From Volutella citrinella (lineage: Eukaryota; Ascomycota; Sordariomycetes; Hypocreales; Nectriaceae), in assembly GCA_034401135.1 (NCBI GenBank), contig JAWZSP010000004.1, forward strand, positions 3,224,001 through 3,288,000: 64,000 nt of DNA, read 5' to 3'. A program made the translations under genes and the position numbers. Of the stretch, positions 34,761 through 46,322 are shown piece by piece. Every line of letters starts with the position of its first letter. Position 1 is the stretch's first letter. The notes below the pieces were generated by a model, which saw nothing but the letters and a program-made list of their open reading frames with translations, had not been told where the DNA came from and did no database searches.

Positions 34761-35939
34761 TTAAAACTTGTACACCTGCTCGGGCGCGTAGCCGAGCTCC
34801 TTGAGGGCACCGGTCAGCTCGCCCTGGTCCTTGGGGCTGACCTTGTTGCCCGAGATGGCGTTCATCAGGCCGGGAGGGCCGCAGACGAAGACCTTGATGT
34901 TCTCGCTCTTGGGCTCGGGGAGGACCGTCTTGAGGAGGTCCTTGCTGATGAAGCCGCTGTTGCCCTGCCACTCCTTGGGGGGGTTGTCCAGGACGTAGAA
35001 GGCGCGGAAGCGCTGCGGGTACGTGTTCTCCAGCTCGTCAAACTTGCTCTTGAGGAGGATGTCCTCCTTGGTGACGTTGCCGAAGACGAGCGTCACCTTG
35101 GTCTTGTCGTCGGGGTTCTTGAAGATGGCGCGGACGAGCTGGTACATGGGGGTGATGCCAGTGCCGCCGGCGACGAGGGCAATGTGGTCGTGCTTGTTGG
35201 TCGTCCACTCGTACTTGGGGAGGGGGCCCTTGATGTCGAGGCTCTGGCCGGGGGCGAGCTCGTGGATGTGGGTGCTCATGGGGCCGTTGGGGTACTTCTT
35301 GACCAGCAGGTCGACGAAGCCCTTCTCATCTACGAGCGCAACACTGTCAGCACACACAACTCGAACGCGGGAAGAGCGACTTACCCTCATCGTTGATGGG
35401 GGTGTAGGGCCGGAGAGTAGCCTTCTCGGCGCCGGGGGCCTTGAACTTGGTCAGGACGGCGCTGGCGACGGGCAAGCCGCCGACCATGTCGGGCTCGGGA
35501 AGCTCGAGGCGGACGCGCTTGGTGTTGTGGTTGACGGCCTCGACCTCGGAGACCTTGAGAGAGAGCCACTCGCCGCTAAAGGCCTTCTTGGGCTCAGCGA
35601 CGACCGCCTGCTTCACCTCGGCGCCCGCCTTGGGGGCTCCGGCAAGGTACCAGTAGGCACCGCCGGCAACGCCAGCACCGGCAGCGAGGAACAGGACAGT
35701 GTTGGAGCCGCCCTTGGCGCCGGACTCGGTGGCATACTGGCGGACGTGCTGAACAAGAGGTCAGCGATGCCATTCCCGCACTCGAATAGAGCTACTCGGT
35801 CGGAGGGCGATGATGCAATTCTGCTCTCAAAAGAGGAACGTCGTCATGGAGGGGCAGGAGACTCGAGCAGCCGGGGAGGAATTCTTCAACATACCCTCTT
35901 GAGCGGCTGGGCCGCACGGAAAGCAGATCGGGCGAACAT
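34761..35939 (-). CDS. MCR1: NADH-cytochrome b5 reductase, mitochondrial (MCR1)
   Basis: Three exons: 35939-35895, 35748-35385 and 35329-34761, giving 325 residues. The first exon encodes a 15-residue Arg-rich presequence ([15 protein letters not shown]). A membrane segment follows in exon 2 (about residues 29-49: [21 protein letters not shown]). The FAD-binding motif RPYT is at 128-131, the NADH-binding GGTGITP at 191-197, and CGPPG at 286-290. The C terminus ends EQVYKF, close to the family's usual aromatic end. This is the outer-membrane/intermembrane-space NADH-cytochrome b5 reductase that supplies electrons for ascorbate-radical or sterol and lipid reactions. Length is nearly identical to yeast Mcr1. 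Introns start GTATGT and GTAAGT. Confidence 0.96.
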
Positions 35940-37027
35940 TTTCGACTTCCTGGAGCTTGGCTGGACTTCAATTGGGGGAATTGGCCCTGTGAGATTGAGC
36001 TGGGAGGTGTATGCGTGTCGGTTCGGAAAACAAGGAGCTCTGTTGGGTGGGATTGGAGGGTCGCAGCTCGAGCGCTCCGAATCCACGCGAAGGAGGGAAT
36101 GACGTTTTCCCTGCACGTGACTCCCCCAGCAAGTGTGTATCGGAAATTCGGATATGGGCATTGGGATCAACCGCGCGGGCTGATGACCAATATGAGAGGA
36201 TTGGTAATCGAAAATGATGGCTCCGGAGCATCACAATGGTAGCTGCGTCTTCTCTCGCCCTCATTGCCCAATGAAGTGCGCCTCGGGCCGCGGGGAACCG
36301 GGGGCGGAGACAAAGAACCAATGCCCGTGGCAGGCGACACTGCTCATGAATCTCATGTTTGCGTGATATTCATTGGCAATGGGGTTCATTGAATGCAACA
36401 GGGTTCTTGAAATACCTTGGACCTTTGAGATTCCCAATTGGGCTCAACGGCCTGACAGTTACATACATCTAGGTTTGACTGGATACCAAACATGTTCGCC
36501 TTTTCTGTATTCTCTCAGACAGCCACTGTACAATTCAACTCTGCTGCCATGCCCGACATCCACAGGGATGGTTCGGTTGAGTAAATCCAAGCATGCTCTC
36601 GCCTTCAGCCACTCATTTTCTGCTCACCACCTATCGTGTCACATCGAGACCAATTCCACTCATCACCCCTCTCTCATCAACTGATAAATGTCATGGTGTT
36701 ATGGTGCCCACAAGGGTGGCACTCAATGGGACAAGTCGCCTCCTAGCATCCCAAATTTCAAATCATGATGGGACCTATCCATCAGTTGATTACTTGTGTC
36801 TTGGAAAGTCGCAACACAAGGCGGTATCGTTTTGCACCTCAGTGGGGGCATGTGGTGTCGCTCTGAGAAATCTGCAGTCTTCACAAGATGCTAGTGACTC
36901 GCTTCGTGCCTGGAATGGTAGGCGCTCTGGATCGTCGATGCGTCGATTATGTCGCCGAGGGAAGCGGGGTTTGCGCTCCAGCCGGCAGTCTATGCGTGAA
37001 AGAGTATATCCGAAGCATATTAAAGCA
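35940..37027. other. Spacer, promoter of MCR1
   Basis: Lies between two minus-strand genes, MCR1 and the NBP2-like gene. It should hold the MCR1 promoter and the NBP2-like 3' UTR. No gene seen. Confidence 0.5.
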
Positions 37028-38578
37028 TCATCGATCCATGTCAATGGCCGTCTCGCCGCATTTCGCTGCAGACATGTCGGCTGGGGCCTCCTCTTGCACG
37101 GGACTAGCGTTGTAGTCTCCCTTCCTGCTCATATCATGGCTATCCCTTCCCAGAATTATCGCGTCTTGGTGCTGCGAGATCGTTGGTGTATTCGCTTGGC
37201 TTCCTCCTCGCTGTCCGTGATAGTGAATGACCTGTGGCGGGGCCTGGCCGGATGCAAGACCCAGCTGTTGAGTTGGATATGGGTCAAGGTCTTTGCTCGA
37301 CGTTGAGAACATCGAGACAATCGGCTGGTGGTACCCGTTAGTGGCATTGCTGGAAGATGGAGTGTGGCCATATTGACCGCTATGCTCCGCTTGGGTTGGT
37401 GTGCCCACATCGTTAGGAGACCCAGGTCCATCCACTTGCCCAGTGAGGCTGTTCATCCCTCCCTCGATGTCGCGGAGGAGGCGGACGTATTCTTCGGGTA
37501 CCAGGCCGCTCTCCTGTGTCTTTGGGTCCTCGGCAACAAGCCAACCTTGACCATGCCTGTACGACACCCAAATAATCTGTCCCTCGACCAGGGGCAGTTC
37601 ATTCTCGTTCTCCCTCTCAAAATCAAACAAAGCCACCGCCTTGCCGTGAAACTCTTCATCTGGTGAAGTAATTGTGAACTGGTAATCTCGTGAGTAGCGA
37701 GATTCATCATGGTAGCCGGGGGAGGATGGAGGGCTCGAATCTTCAGACCCCGGAGGATAGTAGTCGTTGCCGTCGTGCCGAGGTTGCTGAGAGACGTGGT
37801 ACGGCCGGCTGTGCCTAGCCTGCCCGGGAGGGTAGGTCACGTACTCTCCTCCAGGACCATTGGCTTCGCCGCCCTGGCTGACATAGTACTGCTCGCTACC
37901 ATCACCGCTGGTTCCGACATAATATCCCCGTTCACTATCATAATTGGCTGGATGCAAGACGACGGTGCCGTGGGGGTCTAGGTCACGGCTCGCCCTCGCG
38001 CGGCTGAATGCTGTAGCGGCCGATGTCGATTTGTGCTTACGATGGCGCGTTGCCACCACTGGGCTCTGCAAATCCTCGTCTTCGCTGTATGGCGGGCCGT
38101 CGCCAAATTGCATCGGAGTAATATCGTGGCCACGGCTGAATCCATCCGGGGCCCAAGATTCCCATGGCATCTTCGGTTCCCATGAGGCCGGCGGGTCGGA
38201 CAGCCTCCGGTGCTCGCTTGCGGGAGTCGTCATGCCGGAAACCGGCCTCGACGGTTCGGGTGGCGGCCCATAGTGTAGTGGGTGGGTGGGAGGATAAGCA
38301 AAGTCCCGCACCAGGGTATAAGGAAGGCTCGAGGGAGGTATAGGAATAAGGTATGACACGGGGCGCGACCTCGACGGCATGGAGCCAGTCGAGTATTGCG
38401 AGAGGCGGTTTTTGGAGGCGTGAGACATTGGGCGCGACAGGGTGCTTCTGCGGGAAGCTGGCGAAGTGACGAGTGGCGGTAGAGAGGGGTGGTTTGGGTT
38501 CGATGGAGGAGAAGAAGAGGGTGCGAGAGGAGATGCTGCTGGAGAGGAGGTCGTCGACATCACTGTCGTCGTAGTCAT
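37028..38578 (-). CDS. NBP2: NBP2-like SH3 domain protein
   Basis: A single exon of 516 residues starting with the ATG at 38578. The N-terminal 300 residues are low-complexity (Ser, Pro, Thr, Tyr-rich). One SH3 domain is at about 312-368: ALFDFERENENELPL, then IIWVSY, GWLVAED and GLVPEEYV, with ALYDY, WW and PxxY positions recognisable, though the first Trp of the pair is followed by Leu. The C terminus is Gln/Ser/Gly-rich. In yeast, Nbp2 is an SH3 adaptor linking the PP2C phosphatase Ptc1 to MAP kinase pathways and cell-wall stress signalling. The SH3 is certain. The NBP2 name is by overall arrangement (long disordered N terminus, one acidic SH3) and is less sure. Confidence 0.82.
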   Translation of the reverse strand: MTTTTVMSTTSSPAASPLAPSSSPPSNPNHPSLPPLVTSPASRRSTLSRPMSHASKNRLSQYSTGSMPSRSRPVSYLIPIPPSSLPYTLVRDFAYPPTHPLHYGPPPEPSRPVSGMTTPASEHRRLSDPPASWEPKMPWESWAPDGFSRGHDITPMQFGDGPPYSEDEDLQSPVVATRHRKHKSTSAATAFSRARASRDLDPHGTVVLHPANYDSERGYYVGTSGDGSEQYYVSQGGEANGPGGEYVTYPPGQARHSRPYHVSQQPRHDGNDYYPPGSEDSSPPSSPGYHDESRYSRDYQFTITSPDEEFHGKAVALFDFERENENELPLVEGQIIWVSYRHGQGWLVAEDPKTQESGLVPEEYVRLLRDIEGGMNSLTGQVDGPGSPNDVGTPTQAEHSGQYGHTPSSSNATNGYHQPIVSMFSTSSKDLDPYPTQQLGLASGQAPPQVIHYHGQRGGSQANTPTISQHQDAIILGRDSHDMSRKGDYNASPVQEEAPADMSAAKCGETAIDMDR

Positions 38579-41500
38579 GCCTCGTCGGACGGTTGAGCGA
38601 CGTCGGTGCGAGCTGGCGCACAGAGCCGCGGGGGCCCAGCAGTCAAACGATGCGGCGGCTCACCAGGGCCGGGATGAGGAACAGCAAGCAACAGGGCCTT
38701 GCGCGACGATAGACCTCAGGGACAGTTGCGAGGACGAGGCACCGCGGCGCCGAGGCAGGGGACGGAGGTGTTGATGGGTCGGTATTGCTGGTGGGCGGAT
38801 GTTAAGTCAGCGGCTGGAGTGGGTTGGCGCCGGAGCAGAACAGAGGCGGAGTCGAGTCGAGTCAAGACGGGAGGGGAGGCGCCAGAGGAGCAGGCGGGAT
38901 GAGCCCAGCCCTAATGCAGATGCGAGACGACCAGTCGTCGGGCGGCGGCAGCAGGAGCGGCACCGATGGGCAAAACAAGGGCGGCGAGGGGATTCCGATG
39001 AGGATGCAAAGGAGTGTCGAGAAGCGGAAGCAGAGAAACCGAAACAATGGAGTCTGTGGTCTGTTGGGTTGGGAAGAGCAGAGGGGGATGGACAGCCTAG
39101 AACTGGCGGCGGACAGACAAGCGCTCTGCAAGGCGGGCAAGTACGTAGCGGGTGGGAACAAGGGCAGGTAGGGACGGCGGGCAGCCAGGTGAGGGCAGGC
39201 CTAAGGTTGTCGGAGAGAAGCCTATTGCGGCTGGGCTAAACCTGGCCGGGTTGGGTGGACGCCAGCACAAGCAGCCAGGCGCACCAAGGACACACCACGA
39301 CGCAACCCGCTGCCCACCTGGGAAGCCGACGGCGCCAGCTGGTGCGGGAGGCGGGCTTCTACTGGGCCATCTACGATGCCGTTGTTGATGGGCTGCTGCA
39401 GCTGAACTGACTGGAGGACGAAAACTACTATTGGCCTACGACAGGAACAACACCACGCTGGGCCCTTGACGGTATTCGGGACGGGAAGCATGGAAGCGCC
39501 CGTCCTCCTAGATCTGACTGGCTGTGGCAACGGATGACTGCAGCGAGTCAGCGCCTGGACTCCTGGAGCCCAGCAATCCAGCCCTGTGGGCATACGGCGA
39601 CTGGCTGCGACTGGCTGGGCCCAACGAACTGCAGTGTGGGTGGTGCTGTTGCGACATCCTAGGAAGTCAGTCCTACCCAGTCTCGCTGATGCCCACCCCA
39701 AAGCGCATGTAGGCACATCTGAATGGTAGGTATTCATATGCGGTGCCAGAGCTTGGAGAGCACATTGCGCTCGAATGCCTTCAGAATCGGAACGCCCCGT
39801 TGCCCCAATGATCGCCAGTCGGCCATGGCATCTGCGTGGAAGTGAAAACACGTCCACAGGCTGTAGCGTTTGTAGGCCGGTCATCCAAGAAATTATTTAC
39901 CACAAGCAGCACAAGCGTCAAAGAACACTGCATGAAGGTTGTACTTGGAGAGAGATATCTAGACTTTGACCAGAGCCAGGGAGGACATCGTCCATCACTT
40001 GAGCAAGTGACTCGCTCAACTGCCGACTTTCTGTGATATCGCCTGTGTATCCCATGGCCCTACTGTAGCATGCACATGGTACGTAGTGAGAATATAATGT
40101 GGCATTTGAAAAACGGAGCCAAGGGTTGTGTTGCACCACGAGAACCGTCACCTCCCCCACCTCATCTCACTATCGACCTAGACTGGCGCCATCCATCCAC
40201 GGTCCTGGTGAACACTGAACAAGTTCAGCCGTAAATGCGGACGAGCGTCAATCTACCAGAAGGCACGCGTCGTCAAGCGACTTAAAATAGCTTGGTTAGA
40301 GTAGATAATCTCCGAGTTCTGGGGCTTCCCCTGGTTGCTTGGCCACCCAGAAATTACCATCACGGCCATCTCATCAGGACGGGCACCGTGCTGAAGCCGG
40401 GCAAGAGGGGACAGTAGTGCGTACATCACGATCACGAGTGAAGCCTGGCAGTCTTCTGTCCGGTTCGCGTCCCATGAACCTTCTTGCCGCCGAGATGTGC
40501 TTCTTCTCCGTCGCCTGCATGCACTGCATGGCCGGGCTCTGAACTGCTTACGTAGTAGGTATTATCGTGTGGATGACCAGCGCACCGGGTGAGCTACTTG
40601 TGAACTAAATTAAGGGAAAGGATGGTAATAACCGAGTCCCATTGCCAGGGTTATAGGCCACCGTCCCTCCATCACAACCATCTGGGCCGGGATATTCACC
40701 AACCTACCCGGCCGAACACAAAGCGCAATAAGTGTTGTCACTCGCAGCTTGCTTGGTTTGCCACGCCCCACCCCGTCTCATCCTATCGAGGCAACAGATG
40801 CCAGCCGTCCCAACTCCCAATGCCTCCTCATCGTCTCCAGTATGCGCCGTCACTGACCGAGCTGCGACGTGATGGGGAGAGCCGAGGTGGCGGATGATTT
40901 CTATTTTTGGGTCGGACCGGGGACCTCAGAGCAGCTTTATTTAATTGGTCGTGGCCTGTGCGTCGTCTGTTTCAGGTCATGCAGGCGCCTAGAGGCCAAT
41001 TACCAGCGGCTAGCACTCATTGTCGTGATTACAGATTACAGTGGGCACCACATCTGGGAGCTCTCCAGACCAGCTGACCACCTCTGCTTTTGGAATCTGC
41101 AGGTGGAGAAGCGGTCACATGACTGAGAGCACCGCAGCATCTTGGGTCCCTTCCAGATGCCGCATTGGCAAGACTGAGATGGAAGGGCCAGCACCCTTCG
41201 TGATCCATGTTCACAAACAAAGGTATTGAGGTCCTCATTCAGTGTGGCAAATAAACTACTATACCTCTCTTGCTGAACACAAAATCTTAGCTCATGTTTA
41301 GATCCGATAGCGAGGTTTGGGTCATGGCCTCGGGCAGTTCTGCCGGATTTTAGCCGCTTAGCGTGACTTCTGCCATTCTCGGCCCTAGCTTTCTCCAGCT
41401 TCACCACCAAAACCTTTCATAAACAACCTCCTCAAGGAGGGAGGAAACAAGCAATTCACGCGTCCACGACAAAGGCACGGAGATGACTTGACTGATATAC

Positions 41501-41814
41501 ACAAGTCTTGCATACAGTAAGTAAAGACAACCCTGCATCGCCCGCGTCTTCGCTCTCGTCCTTCCCTGGGCTCTTGTGATGATTTAATATTGGAGCTGTC
41601 TGAACTACATTGTGGAAAGACAAATTATACGCAAATCTTTATCTGAAATCCGCCTGATTACCTCGATTTTCTTTGAAACTTCCTTGGTGGCATTCGCTAA
41701 TCTGTATGCCTAAAGAAATTTCGCATCGTAATTGAACGCGTTCCTCTTGGGGATTGCGATGGTCACCTCGCCTGACTGATCGGTCGATTCCCTTCACCGG
41801 AATACCTTGACAAT
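38579..41814. other. 3.2-kb divergent spacer, no supported gene
   Basis: Lies between the NBP2-like gene (-) and SSU72 (+), so it holds two promoters. The 5' part (about 38600-39250) is very purine-rich on the plus strand, probably the pyrimidine-rich leader of the minus-strand gene. No domain-bearing open frame was found. Confidence 0.5.
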
Positions 41815-42639
41815 ATGGAGGCTTCGAACGGAACACACTCGGCCCAAGGCCAGAACGGATTGGCGGCGAACGATGCGGATTATAAGCTCAAGTTCTGCAC
41901 AGTATGCGCGAGCAACAATAACAGGTTCGGACACACCGCACAACTCTCCATAGCGTGCCATCTACTGACATGCCGAGCAAGATCCATGGAGGCTCACCTC
42001 CGCTTGTCCCAGGCCAAGTACCCAGTCATCTCCTTCGGGACCGGCTCTTTGGTGCGCTTGCCGGGTCCAACCATCACACAGCCAAACGTCTATCATTTCA
42101 ACAAGACCTCTTACGATAGTATGTACAAAGAGCTCGAGGCCAAGGACGCCCGTTTGTATAAAAACAACGGGATCCTGAACATGCTACATAGAAACCGGGG
42201 TGTCAAATGGGGACCAGAGCGATGGCAAGACTGGCAAGTCGGCGTGCCCCGCCTACAACACTCCAGTGACCGTGGGAGCGACGGTACCGAGGGCGGCGTG
42301 GTCGATGTGGTTATCACCTGCGAGGAACGTTGCTGGGATGCCGTGATCGATGATCTTTTGAACCGCGGGTCACCGCTTAACCGCCCCGTGCATGTAATCA
42401 ATGTCGAGATCAAGGATAACCACGAGGAGGCTGCCATTGGCGGCCAAGGGATCCTGGATCTAGCCAACTCTCTCAACACGGCCGCAGCCGAGGAACGAGA
42501 CGCCATTGGGGCTGCCTCATTTGATAGTGGCAGTGCCGCGAGTAGAGCTACGTTTGACGAACGTGTTCCCGATATCCTCGCAGCATGGCAAGGTCGCTGG
42601 CCGAATCTGCCGGCGACCTGGACTTTGGCGTGGTTTTGA
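41815..42639 (+). CDS. SSU72: SSU72, RNA polymerase II CTD phosphatase
   Basis: Two exons: 41815-41924 and 41982-42639, giving 255 residues when the 57-nt intron is removed. The spliced product reads [19 protein letters not shown], the CX5R-S phosphatase loop of Ssu72, followed by the family's [17 protein letters not shown]. The catalytic Asp region and [11 protein letters not shown] are also present, and the C terminus ends TWTLAWF. Ssu72 removes phosphate from Ser5 (and Ser7) of the CTD heptad within the cleavage/polyadenylation machinery, so it works in the same complex as YTH1 in this window. The intron (GTTCGG...CAAG) has a weak donor, is a multiple of three and has no in-frame stop. Retention would place 19 extra residues right after the catalytic loop. 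The splice is chosen because it restores the family sequence. Confidence 0.93.
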   Translation: MEASNGTHSAQGQNGLAANDADYKLKFCTVCASNNNRFGHTAQLSIACHLLTCRARSMEAHLRLSQAKYPVISFGTGSLVRLPGPTITQPNVYHFNKTSYDSMYKELEAKDARLYKNNGILNMLHRNRGVKWGPERWQDWQVGVPRLQHSSDRGSDGTEGGVVDVVITCEERCWDAVIDDLLNRGSPLNRPVHVINVEIKDNHEEAAIGGQGILDLANSLNTAAAEERDAIGAASFDSGSAASRATFDERVPDILAAWQGRWPNLPATWTLAWF

Positions 42640-45600
42640 TGGACAGCTACGAAAGCGTTAAGTCGTCACAACCACTCGCCGCACAATGAAGAAAGTCGAG
42701 CTGGATGCTTCTAAAAGAGGATGGGAAGCCCATTGCAAGGACGGTGCAACAGGAAGACCTCGGCCAGTGAAGGATCTTACCAGTGAGCGGAGGCCCCGCC
42801 CCTAAATGTTCATGTTCCCCATCTTTGAGGGTATCAGGGCCAAAGTGGCGTGCACATCGTTTGGCTCGGGACAGACGACCTCACGCACATCAGCTCGCAA
42901 TCCGGAGTCAATTCGAAGCAGCCCAGCGAGGACTCGACCAGACTCTCTGAAGAGACCATCAAAACAAATCAGATTTCTAGCCAAGCACGCTTGATCTGCC
43001 TCCAGCAAGGGATCTGGAGCAAGAGATCGACAGATTATGAGATCTCTAGGTGGGCTGGCCGATCCTAATACCAACACGTGATCATCCTCGTTTCGATGAC
43101 CAGACTTTGGGGCAAAATCGACCAGGCGATTACTGCTGCTGACTTGAGTACATAGCTCAATTGCTGTTTCCATCGTGGGTCTCGCCGAAGGGGAAGTGGC
43201 TGGCTGGAGTACGAATTCAGCACCCACCCGTTGGTCATGAAGCCAGTCTACGCCCTGGAGTCGATGATTAGGTATAGCCACCCATTGAATACATAAACTC
43301 CGTAGACTGCACAGAGGCCGCGGGGAAATGAAATGAATGGACCACAATACTTTCTTCTGTGGACCGGGACGGTTAATGGTCTAATTAATCAATGTAATTA
43401 TGCCTTCGATCTTTGCCACAGTGGTTCATGTATCAGTTCTATGATTGGATGTGAGGAAGATTCACAGAGCCCATCCAAGCGGGCGAACAATGCATGAATG
43501 ACAACACCAATGAGAGATGCCCGGAAAGGGGGGTGGCTAACGAGCATTCGTGCTTGCGCTTTGCACATTTACTGTGATGGGGGAGTTCAAAGATCTTCAA
43601 TGCAGCTCGGCTACAGCGCAACCGTGTATTTCCAACGTGCCTCAGAAGCCTGTTCATTTTGCCAGGGCAATACCGGTGCTTGCATGGGGGTTCATGCGCT
43701 TGGACGGGAGAAATTGGAGTCTTCTGCCGGAAGTGGACTGGGCGGTCCTTACTTAGACACAACACCAGGGCAGAGACATGGCTGGTGATTGCTGGACTTG
43801 CTAGCCTGCCACGCCTGGGTGTAAAATTAAATTCCAACCTCGCAGATGCTGCCTCGCAGACGGAAAGTCTCAAATACGCGTCTCGATGTAGTCGTGTGCC
43901 CCTGCAGTTGTTGAACGAGAGGCCGCCTCTCAAGGCTGGCCAACCATCTCACTCTCTCCCAGTCACCGAAAGGGCCAGTCACGGAGCCTGTAGACCAGGA
44001 GCAGAACACGGCCATGCTTGGTCTAGAACTACCCACTCCATGGACTCCATGGATCTACAGAGGAGCGCGGGATTGGATGCTGCGGAACGACTGTTGCTCG
44101 TCGTAGTTGACAGGGGTAGGCTGTTTCCATCATCCTCTCTTGTGTCGGTCGTTCCGGCGGTCGGTCAGTAAGAAAAGGCAACATGCCACATGATACCCAG
44201 CATCGAACCGCGCGACGAACTGTTGCCCTGAGAGCTCCTCACGTCTTCACTCGCCAGTGTCTTTCTACAGGGCGTACAAGGATTTCACAACCCCGCTGGC
44301 TCCCCGAATGCTTCATTATGTCGCACCAACCTCTTACACTGTAGGTTCTTTCCAACATTTTCCATAGGGGTTGGGACAACGAAGGGTCATGGATGATGGA
44401 TGTGGAGAGGCGACTAGCTGACGGGGCCACGGGTGGCTGCACGGGTTGACTTGGACTTGTACCCACTTCGGCGGGGCAATCCACCCAGGGTTTCTGCCAG
44501 GCCCCGAGGTGTGGTCTGTACCCGTACTGTGCTACATCATTCGCAGAGCCCATCTTCTATGGGTCGGTGGGTTGGTAAGTTGTTTAAGCGTCAGCGCCAG
44601 GCCTACTGTGGAAGCGGTGCCTGGTTCAGGGGCCGCATCCGCGACCGATTGATAGGGCGAAGAGTTGGATGTGTCGACATTGACTTTTTCCTGGGGGAAG
44701 GGGCAATGGCTGCGCCCAGTCAGGGGTATGCGCCAGGCCAGCACCTGGTTCGGTCCTGGAAGGGCCTGTCAGGCCTGTTGATAGGAAGAGGCCAGCACCG
44801 GCCAGGCACTGAGAATCCGCCAGGCGATCCACTCCGGGGGCCAGTTCGAGGCAGGCAAGGCAGGTGTCGGCACATGATGCAGGGCGATGTGCATTGCGCT
44901 GCGCGGTAGGCGCTGGCGGTGGGCGTGACAGCGAGCGCACCGCCCGGATTGGAGAGGGCGATTGCGGTGAGGCTGGCGGCGAGGTGGTTTGAATAGGCTC
45001 TATACGAGCTGTCCATACCGCTACAGCAGCCAGCAGCTGCTCGTCCTGGCCAACCAGCAGAGCGGAGGGCGGGTTTCTCGGTTCCTGTCCCTTGCATCCA
45101 TCCCACCATCCCTCCCATCATCCATCAAAAGCGGGCTTCTCGATTCGTGCAACAGGACCGAGTCTAATCTATATCCATCTACGGATTATCACACTCTTGC
45201 TCTCGCGACAGCTTCGACAGGCACAAGTCAGTGTCGCTTAAGGGGCGCCGGGGCTTGGTCTACATTAGCACCGCACTACACGTCTACAGCGCTCTACCGC
45301 GCTTCCTTAGTGGTGCAGAAGGCACAGAACATCATCTAGTTGTGCCGCCACCGAGGATACGCGCCAGCCAACAGGCCATCAGGCGAGGCTTCGCTCCATC
45401 GAATCCATCTTCTCCATCCCATTCGGAGGGCGGGCCACCAAGGACTCAGCATCAGCCCAGGAGCTTCGTGTACTTGCTAATCCTGCTACTGTTTGAGACC
45501 GAACACAGCGGCCTCCACGTCCTTGACCCCGGGTTATCCGCTGTCGTCGTCATCCGCCTTGTCTGGCCAGTGGGTTCGAGAAATTGCGGTCGATTGTCGA

Positions 45601-46322
45601 CATTAATTGCCAGCAGGGGGGGCATGGTGGCATCCAGCCAATAGCCCAGCGCCGACGGACACCAAGATCTGATCCGTCTTGGAGCCAGAACGAGCACCAA
45701 GAACCACCAGAAGCAGCGCCAGAAGGAGGAAAGCAGTGAGTGCATCACCCACACCACGGTGACCACCTTCCCCCAATTCGGCTCACACCCAACCCCCTTT
45801 TGGGACGCTGCAGCCAGTGTCTCCCCCCCCTCCCATCCCTCCCAAATTCAGCGTCGCATCCTCTCGGTCCCCTCCCAGTCCAGGCTCGCTTCTCGCTCCC
45901 GCTCGCGTTTGTCCCCGGGCGCCGAGTTGATCTTCTTGTTTTTCCCAACCCTTCTGTTGCACATCTCACGCGCAGACTGCAAATACCGACCCGCTGGATT
46001 TCCATCGCCACGATCCCGGCGCGCGGTGTCTCTTGCAACGCCGACTAATTAGTAGTTCGCTACCACTGGATACCCGTCGCCCCGTTTGCCCGGCTCAAAC
46101 TCTCCCGTCATCACCTGCCCGGGGATCTTGGCGCCGTGCCCCTGAGCCGTCACCAATTGCGTGTGGGGGAACCCAGCCGCCGATTCCAGGGACGACGCAC
46201 CTGCATTTCGACCAGTCCCGCGTGGCGTCCCTTGTGAGACAAGGCGCCCGGTGCTTCTCTGCCTCCCTCCGGACCACCGCCTTGCGACACCTCCCTCGCA
46301 ACTTCAACATCCTCTTCCGATC
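42640..46322. other. 3.7-kb spacer, no supported gene; SPA2 leader
   Basis: Open frames in this stretch show no domains or splice logic. From about 45730 the plus strand is pyrimidine-rich up to the SPA2 ATG, which fits a promoter and 5' UTR. The SPA2 frame stays open back to about 46161 but with no ATG. Confidence 0.5.

Noticed and set aside
42802..43347. 181-aa minus-strand frame downstream of SSU72
   Set aside because: No recognisable motif and uneven composition. Could be a lineage-specific gene, but nothing supports it.
44433..44909. 158-aa plus-strand frame with repeated GGCCAGCACC/CCAGGC words
   Set aside because: The repeated words are short and irregular and the translation has no domain. 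Looks like GC-rich drift.
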